Shown here in pieces: positions 1-7,176 of a stretch of 17,621 nucleotides of DNA. Origin of the DNA: JAKAWM01 sp049966695 (GTDB lineage Bacteria > Actinomycetota > Acidimicrobiia > Acidimicrobiales > Palsa-688). The translations under genes and the position numbers were made by a program. The notes below the pieces were generated by a model. The model saw only the letters and a list, made by a program, of their open reading frames with translations. It had not been told where the DNA came from and did no database searches. The stretch lies in NCBI GenBank assembly GCA_049966695.1, contig JBMFUG010000057.1:1-17621 (forward strand). Direction: 5' to 3'. Every line of letters begins with the position of its first letter. Within the stretch, counting starts at the first letter, position 1.

Positions 1-999
1 TGCCGGAAGACCCCGTTTTGGCAAGGCTAAGGCGAAGCGAGCTAGCGTCAGCGCCCCCCAATAGCCAAAAGTGGCCAACCCAGTTGCGTCAGCCCCCAGG
101 TGCAAGACGCTGCGGTCAAAACTCGGCTCCCACTGGGCGGCCGAAACTTCGCAGCCTGTATAGACGGCAAAAACGACCAGGCCTAGCACGACCGTGCCCA
201 CGGCCGAGGACCGCACTGGCCTGCGCTCGCTTGTCGAACGACACTGCTTAGCCAAAGGCTGCCGTCCCAAAAGGCCCCCTTTTGCACTTGAGCTCACGGG
301 CGAGGAGCGCTGTGCACCAGAGAGCGTCGCCGGGCCGCCAAAGTGCTCTGGAGCGGGCGGCACGCCAAGCGCGCGTGGCGTCCCAAGCTCAGGCGGCACA
401 ACGGGTGCTCGTTTGGCCAAGCGCCGGCCAGCCACGAGCCAGCCGACGACTAACAGGGCTTCGGCAAACAGCGCTACCACGTAAGAAGGACGCCAACTGC
501 CAGCCAGCAAGGCAGCGGTCACTACCAACGGCCCGATCGTCGTACCTATCCCGTAAGACCCGTGCAGCACATTAAGCAGACGGTTACGGCCTGCCAGAGC
601 GATCGCGACATTGAGGGAGCTGTCAAGCAAGCCGCTTGCCACCCCAACGGCCCACCCGCCCGCTACAAAAACCCACAGGTTGGGCGACAAGACAATTACC
701 AGCCCGCCCGAGGCACCTATTGACCCCGCAAGCACCACTGCCCGGGCCAGGCCAAGACGGGAAAGCAGCAGACCCGCTACCGACGAACTGGCCACTGACC
801 CGACGGTGCCAGCTATCAGCACCAGGCCCAAGTCAGCCAAGGGGGCACCAAAGCTCTGCCGGACCGCTGGCCAAGCCGTGCCGATCAGGCCGTCAGGCAA
901 GCCCAATGCTACGAACGCGTAGAGCGCCATAACATCGGCAACGGTGCAACCGCTGATGAGGCCCAGGTTGGAGCTGGCCACACGCGCCCTGCGCTTCAC
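1..999 (-). CDS. MFS transporter, partial (C-terminus beyond left edge)
   Basis: The minus strand is open from a GTG at 999 to the window edge, giving 333 residues. I translated it by hand. It has the alternating hydrophobic segments of a major facilitator superfamily carrier: about six membrane spans between residues 20 and 190, then a seventh starting near 267 (TVVLGLVVFAVYTG). The N-terminal text ALGLPDGLIGTAWPAVR, followed by an LSRLG turn after the second span, and the later TGCEVSAAQW and YWGALTLAR segments, resemble the sugar/drug MFS group (FucP/YbjJ-like). The substrate cannot be told. The central cytoplasmic loop (about residues 192-266) is unusually long, hydrophilic and Ser/Pro/Arg-rich. 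The GTG has only a weak CAGG about 9 nt upstream. The gene lies 69 nt downstream of the ygfZ-like gene and may be read through with it, although three short direct repeats sit in the gap. Confidence 0.85.
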   Translation of the reverse strand, partial: MKRRARVASSNLGLISGCTVADVMALYAFVALGLPDGLIGTAWPAVRQSFGAPLADLGLVLIAGTVGSVASSSVAGLLLSRLGLARAVVLAGSIGASGGLVIVLSPNLWVFVAGGWAVGVASGLLDSSLNVAIALAGRNRLLNVLHGSYGIGTTIGPLVVTAALLAGSWRPSYVVALFAEALLVVGWLVAGRRLAKRAPVVPPELGTPRALGVPPAPEHFGGPATLSGAQRSSPVSSSAKGGLLGRQPLAKQCRSTSERRPVRSSAVGTVVLGLVVFAVYTGCEVSAAQWEPSFDRSVLHLGADATGLATFGYWGALTLARFALALPKRGLPA

Positions 1000-1009
1000 A
1001 ATCGCCGGC

Positions 1010-1056
1010 CTGTAGTCACACGCTCCGATCTGTCGTCACTAGCGCCCTGTCGTCAC
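1010..1056. repeat. Three direct copies of a 10-bp element between ygfZ-like gene and MFS gene
   Basis: CTGTAGTCAC at 1010-1019, CTGTCGTCAC at 1030-1039 and CTGTCGTCAC at 1047-1056, all in the same orientation, start 20 and 17 nt apart. They fill most of the short gap before the MFS start at 999. Read on the gene strand the unit is GTGACGACAG. This could be an operator array or the relic of a local duplication. Nothing else in the gap explains them. Confidence 0.6.
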
Positions 1057-1068
1057 TTGTGCCGCGAT

Positions 1069-2007
1069 CTAGACGTTCGCACCAGGTAGGGGCGCCACCG
1101 GGCGCAACGGCAGCTCCTCCACCACCGCTGTTACGTTGCTCGTGCCAACGTCGCCAGGGCCCCTTACCACCAGCGCTTGGCCAATTTCGGTGCGTCGGCT
1201 CACATAGCCGAGGGCCACCCAGCCAAGACGCGGCGACAAGGCCACGCTCGTCAACTTACCCAGCGTCCTGGCCCCACAGAGCAAGTCGTCCCCAGGTGCA
1301 GCCGACCCAGACAACAACAAACCCCGCAGCCGACGCGCCACGTTGCTGCCGCGCGAGTCGATACGGGCCACCAGCTCCTGGCCGGTGTAACAGCCCTTGG
1401 TAAAGCTGACGGACGGCCCTACCAACCCAGCTTCAGCCGGCAAAGTCCGCTCGTCCAGTTCAGCCCCGTGACGAGGCAACCCAGCCTCGACCCTCACGGC
1501 TTCGTACACTTCGCGGCTCACGAGAGGTACGCCGTGCGGCAGTACGGGCTCGGGCCCCAATAGCTCGTAACCCCCAAGCCCGCCCCACTCGAAGCTCACG
1601 CTAACGCAGCCGGGCTCGCAGCGCCTGACAGCCTCAGGCGCCTTCGGCCCGAGCACAACGGTACAGGCCCACGCCAGCAGCTCCACCTCCACCCTGGTGC
1701 GCAACTTGAACCGGTTAAGGCGAGCCACGAGAGCTTCGCCAAGCCCAGCGTCAGTCACCAGCAAGAACTCGTCCTCTCCCGTGCGTTGTGCCCGCACGAA
1801 CGCGTCTAGCTTGCCTTGTGGTTGCAACACGAGCGCCCAGGCCGAAGCCCCGGGCGCCAACGCCGCCAGGTCCTGGCTCGTCTGGCCCTGTAGGTAGCTG
1901 GCTACATCCGCTCCCGCAGCACGCACTACCTCGCGCTCGACCACGGCGGTTCCCACCGCTTCGCGCACAGCCCGGTAGCCCGCCTCGAGGTCGAGCCGCT
2001 CACCCAC
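1069..2007 (-). CDS. ygfZ: YgfZ/GcvT-type folate-binding protein
   Basis: This is a protein of about 312 residues of the YgfZ (IbaG/GcvT-like) family, tetrahydrofolate-dependent helpers in Fe-S cluster enzyme maintenance. The diagnostic motif K-G-C-Y-x-G-Q-E is present as KGCYTGQELVARI near residue 205, including the key Cys. N-terminally there is LQGQTSQDL, another typical family stretch. The start is uncertain. A TTG at 2013 overlaps trpE by 14 nt but lies only 3 nt after a GAGGG. The GTG at 2007 has that GAGGG at a 9-nt spacer, so I prefer it, with an 8-nt overlap with trpE. The overlap suggests translational coupling to trpE. A YgfZ protein next to tryptophan and histidine genes may simply share expression. 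Identity is firm; the exact role in this organism is inferred from the family. Confidence 0.88.
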   Translation of the reverse strand: MGERLDLEAGYRAVREAVGTAVVEREVVRAAGADVASYLQGQTSQDLAALAPGASAWALVLQPQGKLDAFVRAQRTGEDEFLLVTDAGLGEALVARLNRFKLRTRVEVELLAWACTVVLGPKAPEAVRRCEPGCVSVSFEWGGLGGYELLGPEPVLPHGVPLVSREVYEAVRVEAGLPRHGAELDERTLPAEAGLVGPSVSFTKGCYTGQELVARIDSRGSNVARRLRGLLLSGSAAPGDDLLCGARTLGKLTSVALSPRLGWVALGYVSRRTEIGQALVVRGPGDVGTSNVTAVVEELPLRPVAPLPGANV

Positions 2008-3604
2008 TGGCAACAGCCCTCACTGGCTCCTGACCCCCATGAGGACTGGTCCCAGCCTTGGCCTCAGCGGTCCCAGCCTTGGCCTCAGCGATCCTGCGGG
2101 CCCCCGGCACCGCAGCGAGGAGCGCAGCCGCCTTGTTGCGGCACTCCAGGTCTTCGTTTGCGGCCACGCTGTCAGCCACTATGCCCGCACCTGCCTGCAC
2201 GCTCGCAGGCCGTGCACCGTCGGCTGTGGCAGGGGCAACGAGCATCGTGCGGATCGTTATTGCCGTGTCAACGTTCCCAGAGAAGTCCACGTAGCCGACC
2301 ACCCCGGCGTAAGGCCCTCGTCGGGCTGGCTCCAGCTCGTCAATGATCTCCATCGCACGCACCTTCGGCGCGCCCGAAACGGTCCCCGCTGGCAGCGTGG
2401 CCCGCAAGACGTCAATAGGCCCGAGGCCTGCCCGCAGGTTCCCCGACACCTGAGAGGTCAAGTGCATGACGTGGCTATAGCGCTCCAGGGTCATCAGCTC
2501 GTCGACTGTCTCCGTACCGAAGTCCACGACCTTGCCTACGTCGTTACGGGCCAGGTCTACCAACATCACGTGCTCCGCGCGTTCCTTGGCGTCTTCGAGC
2601 AGCTCAGAACCGAGCTTGCGGTCCTCGGCGCTAGTGCGCCCCCGCCGGCGCGTACCGGCAATGGGCCGAGAGACTACCCGGCCATCACGCACGCGCACCA
2701 TCGGCTCGGGTGATGAGCCGACCATGGCCACCTCGGGGTACTGGAGCAGGTACATGTAGGGGCTTGGGTTGACCTGGCGCAGGCTGCGGTAAAGGTCAAG
2801 GGGTGCTGCACCTAGGTCCAGGTCGAAACGCTGGGACAGCACCACTTGGAAAATGTCACCGGCGAAGATGTGCTCCCTTGCCACCTCAACTGCGGCCTCG
2901 TACATGCGAGCTGAGGTCCGCCGCTTGAAGGCAGGCAGTTCGTCGTCTCGCTCTGGAGGCTCTATCACTGGCTCCGGCAACGGCTTGGCCCCGTCGGCCG
3001 CTAGCTCCTCTAGTCGCGAGACTGCCTCGTCGTACAGCCTGTGCAACGTCTTGGTAGTGGCACCTGGAGGGACCGGTACCGCCTCAACCAGGGTCACCCG
3101 CTGTCTCCAGGAGTCGTAGGCGGCGATCTGGCCAACTACAGCGACTGCAGCATCAGGGTAACCGAGCTCGTCTGGTGGCGCCGTGCCAAGCCGTTCGACC
3201 TCACGCACCACGTCGTAACCCAGGTAACCGACCAGCCCGCCGTGCAGCGGCGGAAGTCCCGGTAACGAAGGGGCCTTGTAATGGGAAACCACGGCATCGA
3301 GGGCGGCCAGGATGCCCCGGTCAAGAGGTACGTCGTGCGGCAGTACGCCCTCCACGCTCACGTGGCCAGCTTTCAAGTACAACGTGGCAGACGGCCTTCG
3401 CCCTATAAATGACCAGCGGCCCCAGTTCTCAGCGTGCTCCACCGACTCCAAGAGGAAACCCGGCTCGTCCCCGACCAACCTCGCGAACGCAGCCACAGGG
3501 GTGGTCAGGTCAGCCAATATCTCACGCCAGACCGGCACCACCGTCCAGTGCCGGCCCAAGCTGGCGAACTCGTCCCGGCTGGGGCGAACCCCTCCCTTAC
3601 TCAC
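2000..3604 (-). CDS. trpE: Anthranilate synthase component I
   Basis: TrpE converts chorismate plus ammonia to anthranilate, the first committed step of tryptophan synthesis. It normally takes ammonia from a TrpG glutaminase, which is not encoded here. The 534 residues carry the full chorismate-binding fold: PIAGTRRRG (314-322), ERAEHVMLVDLARND (341-355), PAGTVSGAPK (405-414) and GAGIVADS (472-479). PIAGT is typical of TrpE, as opposed to the PabB/MenF versions. LLES at 51-54 matches the element that binds tryptophan for feedback inhibition, so the enzyme is probably feedback-sensitive. The GTG start at 3604 overlaps the hisI stop by 8 nt (GTGAGTAA), so the two are probably coupled. Oddity: the C-terminal tail contains two identical copies of AEAKAGT (506-519), from a perfect 21-bp tandem duplication, beyond the catalytic domain. 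Confidence 0.97.
   Translation of the reverse strand: MSKGGVRPSRDEFASLGRHWTVVPVWREILADLTTPVAAFARLVGDEPGFLLESVEHAENWGRWSFIGRRPSATLYLKAGHVSVEGVLPHDVPLDRGILAALDAVVSHYKAPSLPGLPPLHGGLVGYLGYDVVREVERLGTAPPDELGYPDAAVAVVGQIAAYDSWRQRVTLVEAVPVPPGATTKTLHRLYDEAVSRLEELAADGAKPLPEPVIEPPERDDELPAFKRRTSARMYEAAVEVAREHIFAGDIFQVVLSQRFDLDLGAAPLDLYRSLRQVNPSPYMYLLQYPEVAMVGSSPEPMVRVRDGRVVSRPIAGTRRRGRTSAEDRKLGSELLEDAKERAEHVMLVDLARNDVGKVVDFGTETVDELMTLERYSHVMHLTSQVSGNLRAGLGPIDVLRATLPAGTVSGAPKVRAMEIIDELEPARRGPYAGVVGYVDFSGNVDTAITIRTMLVAPATADGARPASVQAGAGIVADSVAANEDLECRNKAAALLAAVPGARRIAEAKAGTAEAKAGTSPHGGQEPVRAVASG
2048..2089. repeat. Perfect 21-bp tandem duplication inside the trpE C-terminal tail
   Basis: Two identical adjacent 21-bp units, 2048-2068 and 2069-2089, encode AEAKAGT twice on the minus strand. 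The unit length is a multiple of three, so the reading frame is kept. It lies after the conserved GAGIVADS segment, where added residues should be tolerated. Confidence 0.95.
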
Positions 3605-3953
3605 CGAAGCGGCGGTAGAAGCAGCTGTGGTTGCCGGTGTGGCAAGCGCCAGCTCCTTCCTGCTCGACCGTCAGAAGCAAGGTGTCCCCGTCGCAGTCGT
3701 AGTAAGCGGCACGCACCCACTGGCGGTCGCCTGAGGTGTCGCCCTTGCGCCAGCGGCTTTGACGGCTCCGCGACCAGTACACGGCCCGGCCAGACTCGAG
3801 CGTTTCGCGCAAGGTCTCAGCGGTCATCCATGCCATCATGAGCACTTCACCGGAGCCAGCCTCTTGGACTATTGCCGGCACCAGGCCGTCGGAGTTGTAC
3901 CTGACGGCTGCCAACTGCTCCGGGGTGGCTCGGATCGGCGTAGCAACAGGCAT
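3597..3953 (-). CDS. hisI: Phosphoribosyl-AMP cyclohydrolase
   Basis: HisI opens the purine ring of PR-AMP in histidine synthesis. From the ATG at 3953 the product is 118 residues, the usual size for a stand-alone cyclohydrolase; the HisE pyrophosphohydrolase domain is absent. Motifs: YWSRSRQSRWRKGDTSG (59-75), DCDGD (86-90, metal-binding acidic cluster with a zinc Cys) and CHTGNHSCF (104-112, remaining zinc cysteines). The frame is open further upstream to 4235, but those 94 codons look nothing like HisI and are rich in Ala/Gly/Arg, so I reject the longer form. No good ribosome-binding site precedes 3953. An imperfect 24-bp tandem repeat lies about 40-90 nt upstream and could be regulatory. 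The stop overlaps the trpE start. It is separated from the main his operon by three unrelated genes and 1.1 kb. Confidence 0.96.
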   Translation of the reverse strand: MPVATPIRATPEQLAAVRYNSDGLVPAIVQEAGSGEVLMMAWMTAETLRETLESGRAVYWSRSRQSRWRKGDTSGDRQWVRAAYYDCDGDTLLLTVEQEGAGACHTGNHSCFYRRFGE

Positions 3954-3992
3954 ACGCCTATCGTACTTCGGCCACGGTCTCGGCCACCTATC

Positions 3993-4040
3993 TTTAGCTC
4001 GTACGCCAGACGTGCCTTTAGCTCGTGCTCCAGGCGTGGC
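3993..4040. repeat. Imperfect 24-bp tandem direct repeat upstream of hisI
   Basis: Units 3993-4016 and 4017-4040 match at 20 of 24 positions. Both begin TTTAGCTCGT. Read on the minus strand, each unit ends ACGAGCTAAA. The pair lies 40-87 nt upstream of the hisI ATG, in the expected promoter/leader position, so paired operators are possible. A micro-duplication in a decaying sequence is the alternative. Confidence 0.7.
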
Positions 4041-4162
4041 CGCTAGCCCCTCGGGCCAGACGCAAGCAGCTCCACAGCTGGCCGGCGCACCTAAGCGCCG
4101 TCCTGCCACAACGCCACCCGCTCCATGCTCGCAAGCGGCCACCGGCAAATCACCCCGCCAAG

Positions 4163-4558
4163 GTGGTGGCTGTTCGTGCTGCACTAGCAGAGCTGGCAGC
4201 CTTGCTGTACGTCTTGTCGGTGCGTTCTGGGCCACCGAGCTCCGACGGTCCCACTATCGTGCCCGAGGCAAAAGCTGTGACTGGCGGCAACCTTGACCTA
4301 AGGGGCTGGCCGCTGTCCTTCAGCTCAATTTGGACCGTAGACGTCCCCGTCTATGTCCTCGCCGTAGCCCTAACCCGCAGCGCCAACCCCGAGTACTCGC
4401 GCTATTTCAAGCCAGCGGTGGTCTTCGGAGCCGTGCTTGGCGGGCACTTGCTCAGCCGAGAGCCGGTGCTGCCCGCTCGGGCCGTAAGCCACAAGCGGCT
4501 ACGGCTGTCGAGGCTGTCCGAACAGCTTGCTTCGCCGCTGGTACGGGCCTCCAACTAG
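4163..4558 (+). CDS. Possible hypothetical membrane-associated protein (weak)
   Basis: I do not recognise this. From GTG at 4163 (or 4166) the frame runs about 131 codons. Third positions are mostly G/C, as in the real genes here, which is why I list it. The N-terminus is hydrophobic (RAALAELAALLYVLSV). Two further hydrophobic stretches (TVDVPVYVLAVAL near residue 70, KPAVVFGAVLGGHLL near 95) could cross the membrane, followed by a basic tail. Upstream codons of the same open frame (4025-4162) look non-coding, so I did not extend it. There is no clear ribosome-binding site. It opposes the surrounding minus-strand genes. It may instead be the first part of a decayed gene whose later pieces lie in other frames downstream. 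Confidence 0.3.
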   Translation: MVAVRAALAELAALLYVLSVRSGPPSSDGPTIVPEAKAVTGGNLDLRGWPLSFSSIWTVDVPVYVLAVALTRSANPEYSRYFKPAVVFGAVLGGHLLSREPVLPARAVSHKRLRLSRLSEQLASPLVRASN

Positions 4559-4655
4559 CCCAGCCCGCGCCCGCGCAAGCCACCGCCCGGCTGGCCGCGT
4601 TGCTCGTCCAGCACGACATGCAGGACGACATCGGCGACTACTGTGCTCTTCGGTC

Positions 4656-4950
4656 ATGACCGTGCAAAGTGATGGCAAGGTTGTCGTCCGGCCGGTCGTG
4701 GCCAACGCCAGCGGACGCCTCGTCCGCTATGCCCGTCACACGTCCGCTGGTTGGCAAGCGGGGCTCGATCTTGGCTTTTTTGTTTTCAACACAGCCCACT
4801 GTTTTTAACACCACCCAGTCTCTCGGCGCTACCAGCCAGCTCAGCGCTGTCCATATTGGCACCCCATCGCGCAGTACATCGTTCGGCCCCTACCGGGCCC
4901 TCATCTGGCCGCAACCGATCGCAGTGCCGCCCGTCGGCCTAGCCACCTGA
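4656..4950 (+). pseudogene. Possible frameshifted reading frame broken at a T6 run (weak)
   Basis: An ATG at 4656 overlaps (ATGA) the stop of a preceding open frame that ends at 4659. It reads SDGKVVVRPVVANASG with GC-rich third positions for about 40 codons, and then stops at 4808. The next frame over, open from 4669 to 4950, takes over the coding-like pattern after 4781. Joining the two at the TTTTTT run (4776-4781) by a single-base shift gives a smooth product of about 98 residues ending in WPQPIAVPPVGLAT. This could be a pseudogene, a sequencing homopolymer error or chance. I recognise no family. Confidence 0.25.
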
Positions 4951-5047
4951 GCTGCTCGGCGCGCTCAGGCGGCTTCAAACGGCCCCGTCGCTCGACATGC
5001 TCTATCGGCCGCTCGCCGCGAAAGCGCACGTGCAGCGAAGTGACGCC

Positions 5048-5917
5048 TTAGCGGCGGTCTGCGTCCAAGAGGGCGAGCTCATCTTCGCTAAGTTTCAAGT
5101 CGACCGCAGCAACACAGTCAAGGACCGAGCTCGGCCGGCTAGCCCCAGGTATGGGCACCACGTGGTCTCCCTTGGCGAGCATCCAAGCCAGTACCACCTG
5201 GTGGACTGAAACACCGTGCTCTGCTGCGACGTGCGCGAAAGCTGGGTGCTCCCGGCGCAACGCTTCAGCGTTGCCGATCCCACCGAAGGGGCTCCACGGC
5301 AAAAACGCTATGCCGAGTTGCCCGCAGTAGCGCAGCTCGCCTTCGCTCGAGCGGAAGAACGGGGAAAACTGGTTCTGGACGCTAGCCAGGTTGCCTTCGC
5401 CAAGCACCGAACGGGCGATGTCTATCTGGCCGACGTTCGCGTTCGAAATGCCGACCATCAGCACCTTGCCGGCATCGAGCAGTTCTTTGAAAACCCCGAC
5501 CGCGTCTTCATAGCGGACCTTCGGGTCGGGCCGGTGGTACTGGTACAGCCCTATGGCCTCAACGCCGAGCCGGCGCAAAGACGCTTCAGCCGCCTGGCGC
5601 AAGTACCGAGGGTCCCCGTTCACTGTCCAGGAGCCGTCGCCAGGACGAAGATGGCCGCCTTTGGTCGCCACGAGCACTGAGCCACGGTCACCGCCCCAAG
5701 ATGACAACGCCTTGGCGACCAGCCGCTCGCCGTGGCCAGTGTCGTCGCCGCCGAGGCTGTACGCGTCAGCCGTGTCTATCAGCGTGACCCCTGCGTCCAA
5801 CGCGGCATGGATAGTCTCGATCGAGCGGGCCTCGTCTGGCCGGCCCTCGATCGACATGGGCATCTCTCCCAAGCCGATCGCGCTGACGTGGCGTGAGCCT
5901 ATACGGCGCAATTGCAT
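5048..5917 (-). CDS. Aldo/keto reductase
   Basis: This is a 289-residue NADPH-dependent aldo/keto reductase of the (beta/alpha)8 barrel superfamily. The catalytic tetrad is visible: Asp48 and Tyr53 in LIDTADAYS, Lys86 in VATKGGHL, and His128 in LYQYHRPDP. GISNANVGQI and the NQFSPF segment follow as in the family, and the cofactor-binding end reads VPIPGASRPSS. The length is on the short side but complete. The ATG at 5917 has an excellent AAAGGAGA 7 nt upstream, the best ribosome-binding site in the window. A 108-nt gap separates it from the DUF4432 gene upstream, so it may have its own promoter. The substrate cannot be deduced. Proximity to an aldose epimerase-like gene suggests a sugar or sugar-derived aldehyde, as inference only. 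Confidence 0.95.
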   Translation of the reverse strand: MQLRRIGSRHVSAIGLGEMPMSIEGRPDEARSIETIHAALDAGVTLIDTADAYSLGGDDTGHGERLVAKALSSWGGDRGSVLVATKGGHLRPGDGSWTVNGDPRYLRQAAEASLRRLGVEAIGLYQYHRPDPKVRYEDAVGVFKELLDAGKVLMVGISNANVGQIDIARSVLGEGNLASVQNQFSPFFRSSEGELRYCGQLGIAFLPWSPFGGIGNAEALRREHPAFAHVAAEHGVSVHQVVLAWMLAKGDHVVPIPGASRPSSVLDCVAAVDLKLSEDELALLDADRR

Positions 5918-5924
5918 CCCAATC

Positions 5925-5932
5925 TCTCCTTT
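5925..5932 (-). promoter_or_regulatory. Strong ribosome-binding site of the aldo/keto reductase gene
   Basis: On the minus strand AAAGGAGA precedes the ATG at 5917 by 7 nt. Most other starts here have weak or no such site, so this gene is probably translated independently rather than by coupling. Confidence 0.85.
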
Positions 5933-6025
5933 ACTGTCCGCTCACGTGCCAACACTGCCACGGAGCAACCGAGCTCTGGGCACCGCCTGAGTCTAAGGCA
6001 CTGGCGCGACCCTGAGCCCCAGCCT

Positions 6026-7153
6026 TCACAGCCGCAGGAAACGGAAGGTCGTGTGGTACCAACGTTCATCACCGTGCTCGAGCCACGTCAGAGTACCAGC
6101 TTGGCGCGCCGCTCCCTCACCTTCGATATGGTGCGTCGAAGGCTCCAGGCCCACCACATAGTCGCCTGCCCGCAGGTTGACCCATTCGATGAAGTTCGGG
6201 AACTCCCTGGGGTCGTGCTCGAGCTCGAAACCGAGCCCGAGCCGGCTGTTTACAAGGCGCGCCCTTACCTTTCCATCGGGGCCAGGAGCCAGCTCGTGCT
6301 CATAGACCTGTTCTTCGAAACCGGCCACAGGCGGCCCAAAACTAAGGTGCGACGCCCCATGGGCTTCGACGCTCGGGCTCTTCCAGCGAGTGCCCACGAC
6401 GTCGGCCTCAAAGGTCGTCCCTTCGTCCAAAAGAGGCCAACCCAAGTCGCAGTGGTACAGGAACATGTGAGGGGTCGGGTCAAACCCAGTGTTGACCACC
6501 ATGTCGGTCAGGCGGATCTCGTTACCGCCGAGGTCGGCTTCTATGCGCCGGCGCAACAGTAGGTGCTCGCCGAAAATTGCGGCCTGGCGGATCTCGCCCT
6601 CCGCCCACAGCACTACACCGTCGCCCTCCCAGCGTTCCCCGTAACCGCCCAGCCGAGCAGGCAAGTTGGCCACCCTGCCGTGCAGCCCGTGACGCACAGT
6701 GGGCCTTGGGCCGTAACGGAACTGCGAGGCATCGTACTCCCCTGCTCCCAGCGTGTGGTCAAGCCCACCAGTCACAAGCAGCCCCGACATGGAACGCAGC
6801 CAGGAAAGTCCCCCTTCGTCACCGTTGTCGTTAAGGCCAGGATGGCGAAAACCTGTAGCAGAGCGCCAGCCAAAGCTCTTGTCGTCGAACTCGGCCACCC
6901 CGATGTCCATGGCCCGGTCCACCAAGACCTCAAAGCGCAAGCCACCACCGGTACGGAACTCAAGGGCGCGGATACCCCGTTCGGCACCGTCGTCTAGCAC
7001 CACAGCACGCACGCCGCCCACAGCGTGGAGGTCGCCAGTACGTTTGGCTAGCTCCAGCGGGTCGTAGCGGCCCTTTGTCGTCCCCATGCGCCCCATCGTA
7101 ACCGGCACACTCTGAACCGGGCCAACGTTGCCTACACCAGCCGGCCGGGCCAT
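6026..7153 (-). CDS. DUF4432 / aldose 1-epimerase family protein
   Basis: This is a 375-residue protein of the galactose-mutarotase-like beta-sandwich fold, DUF4432 type. Supporting stretches are RHGLHGRVANLPA (His-rich sugar-site loop), NTGFDPTPHMFLYHCDLGWPLLDEG (conserved His and acidic residues of the family) and FIEWVNLRAGDYVVGLEPSTHH near the C-terminus. Related proteins interconvert anomers of free or phosphorylated sugars, but the substrate of DUF4432 members is mostly unknown. The start is uncertain: ATG at 7153, or ATG at 7096 or 7087. The first 20 residues look unrelated to the family, so the later starts may be right; none has a clear ribosome-binding site. It follows the GroES-like gene by 23 nt if 7153 is used, with a small 5-bp GGCTG/CAGCC hairpin in the gap. 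It probably belongs to the same transcript. Confidence 0.88.
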   Translation of the reverse strand: MARPAGVGNVGPVQSVPVTMGRMGTTKGRYDPLELAKRTGDLHAVGGVRAVVLDDGAERGIRALEFRTGGGLRFEVLVDRAMDIGVAEFDDKSFGWRSATGFRHPGLNDNGDEGGLSWLRSMSGLLVTGGLDHTLGAGEYDASQFRYGPRPTVRHGLHGRVANLPARLGGYGERWEGDGVVLWAEGEIRQAAIFGEHLLLRRRIEADLGGNEIRLTDMVVNTGFDPTPHMFLYHCDLGWPLLDEGTTFEADVVGTRWKSPSVEAHGASHLSFGPPVAGFEEQVYEHELAPGPDGKVRARLVNSRLGLGFELEHDPREFPNFIEWVNLRAGDYVVGLEPSTHHIEGEGAARQAGTLTWLEHGDERWYHTTFRFLRL

Positions 7154-7176
7154 ATACCGGCTGGCCGGGCGGCAGC

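Larger units (their letters stand above)
3954..5047. other. Long stretch without a confident gene, between the aldo/keto reductase gene and hisI
   Basis: About 1.1 kb with no recognisable protein on either strand and no minus-strand continuation of the operon. It contains an imperfect 24-bp tandem repeat (3993-4040), a plus-strand open stretch with coding-like base use (4163-4558), a short frame ending at 4659 whose last 30 codons are very GC-rich in third position, and a possible frameshifted frame (4656-4950). From 4951 to 5047 I see nothing. The base composition resembles the neighbours, so recent foreign origin is not obvious. A hisI promoter is expected here if hisI-trpE is not read from upstream. 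Confidence 0.6.

Noticed and set aside
18..932. Plus-strand open frames across the first kilobase
   Set aside because: They are antisense to the MFS reading frame, which is continuous on the minus strand and has clear membrane spans. Their composition is Arg/Pro/Ser-rich, typical of shadow frames in GC-rich DNA.
3954..4235. N-terminal extension of hisI (94 extra codons in frame)
   Set aside because: It has no resemblance to HisI, is low-complexity Ala/Gly/Arg-rich and contains the 24-bp tandem repeat. The ATG at 3953 gives the normal family length.
4170..4620. Similar peptides LPALLVQHE (minus, near 4200) and LAALLVQHD (plus, near 4600), suggesting an inverted repeat
   Set aside because: DNA similarity is limited to about 30 bp with many mismatches in GC-rich sequence, which is too weak to claim a repeat or mobile element end.
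4760..4790. Intrinsic terminator before the T6 run at 4776
   Set aside because: The upstream arms (GCAAG/CTTGGC) pair poorly and need a bulge. No stable stem is adjacent to the T run.
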